From Sporosarcina ureae DSM 2281 (GTDB taxonomy: Bacteria > Bacillota > Bacilli > Bacillales_A > Planococcaceae), in assembly GCF_000425545.1 (NCBI RefSeq), contig NZ_AUDQ01000007.1:62001-126000 (forward strand): 64,000 nucleotides of DNA. The letters are read 5' to 3'. The number at the start of each line of letters is the position of its first letter. Position 1 is the stretch's first letter. The translations under genes and the position numbers were made by a program. Shown one piece after another: positions 62,028 through 64,000 of this stretch. Under the pieces are notes generated by a model. The model searched no databases and was not told where the DNA came from. It saw nothing but the letters and a program-made list of their open reading frames with translations.

Positions 62028-62657
62028 TATAATCATGAAAATATATTCATCACGTCCAAGGTATGGAATAGCGAACTAGGATATGAAAAAACACTTGCAG
62101 CTTTTGACGAGAGTATAACTAAACTTGGTCTTGACTACTTGGATCTATACCTCATTCATTGGCCTGTAGAAGGTCAATTTAAAGACGCGTGGCGCGCACT
62201 GGAAACCTTGTACGAAGAAGGAAAAGCTAAAGTGATCGGCGTAAGTAATTTTCAGCTGCATCATTTAGAAGAATTAATGAAAGATGCAAAAATCAAGCCG
62301 ATGGTCAATCAGGTCGAGTACCATCCTCGTTTATCCCAAAAAGAAGTACAGGCATTTTGCCAAAAGCACGACATTCAGCTTGAAGCATGGTCACCACTCA
62401 TGCTAGGTGAGCTACTAGGGAATGCGGAATTACAAGAAATCGCAAATCGCTACAACAAATCGGTAGCCCAAGTAATTTTGCGTTGGGATTTACAAAATGG
62501 TGTAGTAACGATTCCCAAATCAACGAAAGCCCATCGCATTGCTGAAAATGCGGATGTGTTTAACTTCGAATTCACTTCAGAGGATATGAAACAAATCAAT
62601 AAGTTAAATCAAGATCAGCGAATCGGACCAGATCCTGACAACTTCGATTTCTCTTAA
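62028..62657 (+). pseudogene. Aldo/keto reductase lacking its N-terminal third
   Basis: The frame right after the MFS stop codon matches an NADPH-dependent aldo/keto reductase from about residue 70: ENIFITSKVWNSELGYEKTL, LGLDYLDLYLIHWPVEG, then VIGVSNFQLHHLEEL, QVEYHPRL, WSPLMLGEL and IPKSTKAHRIAENADVF. The catalytic Lys (ITSK) and His (IHW) remain, but the part with catalytic Asp and Tyr is gone. No start or ribosome site precedes the match. A deletion joined it to the MFS gene. A protein started inside would be inactive. Confidence 0.85.
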
Positions 62658-62670
62658 TCAAGAAAAAGTG

Positions 62671-62708
62671 AAAACTGTCCAGCCGAATTACGGCTTGGAC
62701 GGTTTTTT
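62671..62708 (+). terminator. Intrinsic terminator after the aldo/keto reductase remnant
   Basis: AACTGTCCAGCCG and CGGCTTGGACGGTT stem with a five-base loop, then six T. Confidence 0.9.
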
Positions 62709-62719
62709 AAAATTATACG

Positions 62720-62753
62720 AAAAACCCCTCACCGCAAAGGTAAGGAGGTTTTT
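62720..62753 (-). terminator. Terminator of the ABC ATPase genes
   Basis: AAAAACCTCCTTACC (minus) pairs with GGTGAGGGGTTTTT. It is nearly symmetrical and lies 55 bases after the gene ending at 62808. Confidence 0.8.
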
Positions 62754-62807
62754 ATCTTGTGAAGTCTATGAAATAATAAACGAGAATGGTGTTTTGTATA
62801 AAATATT

Positions 62808-63554
62808 CTACTCCTTCATTCGATTGCCTAGTACAGAGTCAAATAGTCGCTTTGCATACGTATGTGAAAAGTGAAATACTCCATCCTTTTTCACACTCTC
62901 GTCTACCATTCGGCCATCCTTCATGACATAAATTCGATCACATGCATACATGACAGCTGGTAAGTCATGTGCAATGAATAAAATCGACATACCCATTTCC
63001 CGATTCAGTTCAAGAAGCAGATCAATGATTTCTCTTTGAATCAATCGATCCAAATTGGATACGATTTCATCACAAATGAGCAAATCGGGTTCAACTAACA
63101 GTGAGCGAAGCAAGTTGACGCGTTGCTGCTCACCGCCACTCAATTCTGAAGGATATCTATGTAAATACGTCTCTGATAATTTAACTCTTCCAAGCATTCG
63201 TCGAATATGCGCTTCACGATCTCCTTTCATCGTACGGAGAGGTTCTAGCAATATTTCGCGCACCGTCCATGAAGGATTAAGCGCTGCTGATGCGTTTTGA
63301 AAAATTAATTGGCTCGCTTGATAAAATGACTTTCGGTTTTTCCGTGTAACTAGTTGACCGTTGAATGCAATTGAACCATCGTCAGCTGATTCAAGTTGCA
63401 TCACGACACGAGAGAGCGTACTCTTTCCACTACCACTCTCCCCTACTAACCCCACAACTTCCCCTTTACTTACAGTCATATCAATCCCATTCAACGCCTT
63501 TCTCGTCTGGTTTCCACTGAAATAACTTTTCGAAACATTTGATACTTCTAACAT
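62808..63554 (-). CDS. Peptide/nickel-type ABC transporter ATPase (DppF/NikE-like)
   Basis: 248-residue ATP-binding subunit of a dipeptide/nickel-type importer. I chose the ATG at 63554, preceded by TAGGAGTGG; the longer frame overlaps the upstream gene. Motifs: LVGESGSGKSTLSR (Walker A, about 36-49), SELSGGEQQRVNLLRS (signature), LLICDEIVSNLD (Walker B; the family usually has DEPVSALD) and the switch His in FIAHDL. The usual C-terminal oligopeptide extension is short, as in NikE. Substrate not determinable. It follows the second ATPase gene by 13 bases. Confidence 0.9.
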   Translation of the reverse strand: MLEVSNVSKSYFSGNQTRKALNGIDMTVSKGEVVGLVGESGSGKSTLSRVVMQLESADDGSIAFNGQLVTRKNRKSFYQASQLIFQNASAALNPSWTVREILLEPLRTMKGDREAHIRRMLGRVKLSETYLHRYPSELSGGEQQRVNLLRSLLVEPDLLICDEIVSNLDRLIQREIIDLLLELNREMGMSILFIAHDLPAVMYACDRIYVMKDGRMVDESVKKDGVFHFSHTYAKRLFDSVLGNRMKE

Positions 63555-63567
63555 CTGCCGTCCACTC

Positions 63568-64000
63568 CTAAAATCTACTCTCCAATAACCGCTTCGTATA
63601 GGCATGATGAGGATTCGAGAAAACCGTTTCCACTGTCCCCGTTTCTACTATGGTTCCTTGCTGCATAACCGCCATTTCATGAGCAGCTTCAGCAACGATG
63701 TCGAGGTCATGAGTAATGAGCAGAATCGTCGTATTCCGTTCTTCATTAAGACGAATTAGCAATTGAATGAATTCCTTTTGTAGCACCATATCGAGTGCCG
63801 ATGTGGGCTCGTCCGCAATGAGTAAAGCAGGTTCCACGTAAAATGCGCACGCAATCATACATCTTTGCAACATTCCGCCGGATAACTGAAAAGGATATTG
63901 CTCAACAACGTCCCAAGCAAGGCCCAACTGGTCTAAAATCAATTTCATTTTCTCGTTAAATACATCTATCGTATCACCAACGCGTTCCCCTGAAAATGCA
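63568..64000 (-). CDS. Peptide/nickel-type ABC transporter ATPase (DppD/NikD-like), cut by right edge
   Basis: The frame is open from the right edge to a stop at 63568; 144 codons are visible and the N terminus with Walker A lies outside. Visible motifs: GERVGDTIDVF at the edge, FQLSGGMLQRCMIACAF (signature), LLIADEPTSALD (Walker B) and LLITHDLDIVAEAAHE (switch His), followed by the short end MQQGTIVETGTVETVF and NPHHAYTKRLL. Together with the next gene it gives the two-ATPase pair of a Dpp/Nik system. Its permease and binding-protein genes would lie beyond the edge. Confidence 0.9.
   Translation of the reverse strand, partial: AFSGERVGDTIDVFNEKMKLILDQLGLAWDVVEQYPFQLSGGMLQRCMIACAFYVEPALLIADEPTSALDMVLQKEFIQLLIRLNEERNTTILLITHDLDIVAEAAHEMAVMQQGTIVETGTVETVFSNPHHAYTKRLLESRF

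Noticed and set aside
1-64000. A position for the replication terminus or dif within the window, tRNA or rRNA genes, insertion sequences and prophage
   Set aside because: No clear switch in coding strand at the RTP homologue within the 8 kb visible to its left, no dif-like 28-bp site spotted, and no transposase, integrase or cloverleaf sequence seen; GC skew could not be computed.

Overview
This window comes from an endospore-forming, low-to-moderate GC Bacillales chromosome, most probably a Planococcaceae member close to Sporosarcina. The evidence is an alpha/beta-type small acid-soluble spore protein gene, strong purine-rich ribosome binding sites, many intrinsic terminators, and gene content and order resembling Bacillus subtilis between its replication terminus and the thymidylate synthase region. 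The order RTP homologue, odhAB, ctpA, deoD, msrAB, dfrA/thyA, ypjP follows the order of the B. subtilis orthologues as I remember that map. I see no rRNA, tRNA, CRISPR array, insertion sequence or prophage.

Layout. 0-2.5 kb: a molybdate uptake module (modB cut by the left edge, modA) and a divergent regulator with a DNA-binding head and a ligand-binding tail. 2.7-12.4 kb: envelope and transport genes (AI-2E permease, LCP protein, MFS carrier), an ABC-F ATPase, a replication-terminator-protein homologue, a lipoprotein, a cold-shock protein and an xpaC-yaaN pair. 12.7-18.4 kb: odhAB and a stand-alone murG. 18.5-32.3 kb: a housekeeping block, mostly on the minus strand (MATE pump, CAP protein, COG0523 GTPase, ctpA, deoD, yozE, msrBA, ypmS, ypmR, degV, dfrA, thyA, ypjP, methyltransferase, bacilliredoxin). 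32.5-36.1 kb: an SDR enzyme and a small biotin locus (bioY diverging from bioDA). 36.2-42.3 kb: a D,D-carboxypeptidase, gamma-glutamyltransferase, a YhgE/Pip protein and the spore protein. 42.4-51 kb: glpD, a methionine salvage operon mtnK-W-X-D and a YcbZ-type Lon-like protease. 51.2-58.3 kb: an AT-richer accessory stretch of small membrane proteins, uncharacterised proteins and decayed genes. 58.5-64 kb: hslO, an O-methyltransferase, an HxlR regulator diverging from an MFS pump, a truncated aldo/keto reductase and two peptide/nickel-type ABC ATPases, the second cut by the right edge.

The most unusual structure is a dispersed intergenic element of about 150-180 bp, present three times (2.5, 12.5 and 20 kb). 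It consists of a GAGCG-centred unit repeated every 21 bp, about two helical turns, and lies only between convergent genes. In one orientation it reads as a seven-residue IERL/YERL heptad. Other points of interest are the RTP homologue with an inverted AT-rich repeat over its promoter, a tandem operator with a 20-bp period downstream of the modA promoter, terminator-like hairpins in the cold-shock and mtnK leaders, a second dispersed hairpin family at 52.3, 53.0 and 58.4 kb, and a methionine salvage operon without mtnA and mtnB.

All identifications rest on reading translated sequences and motifs and on recall of families. No database search, structure prediction or alignment program was run.
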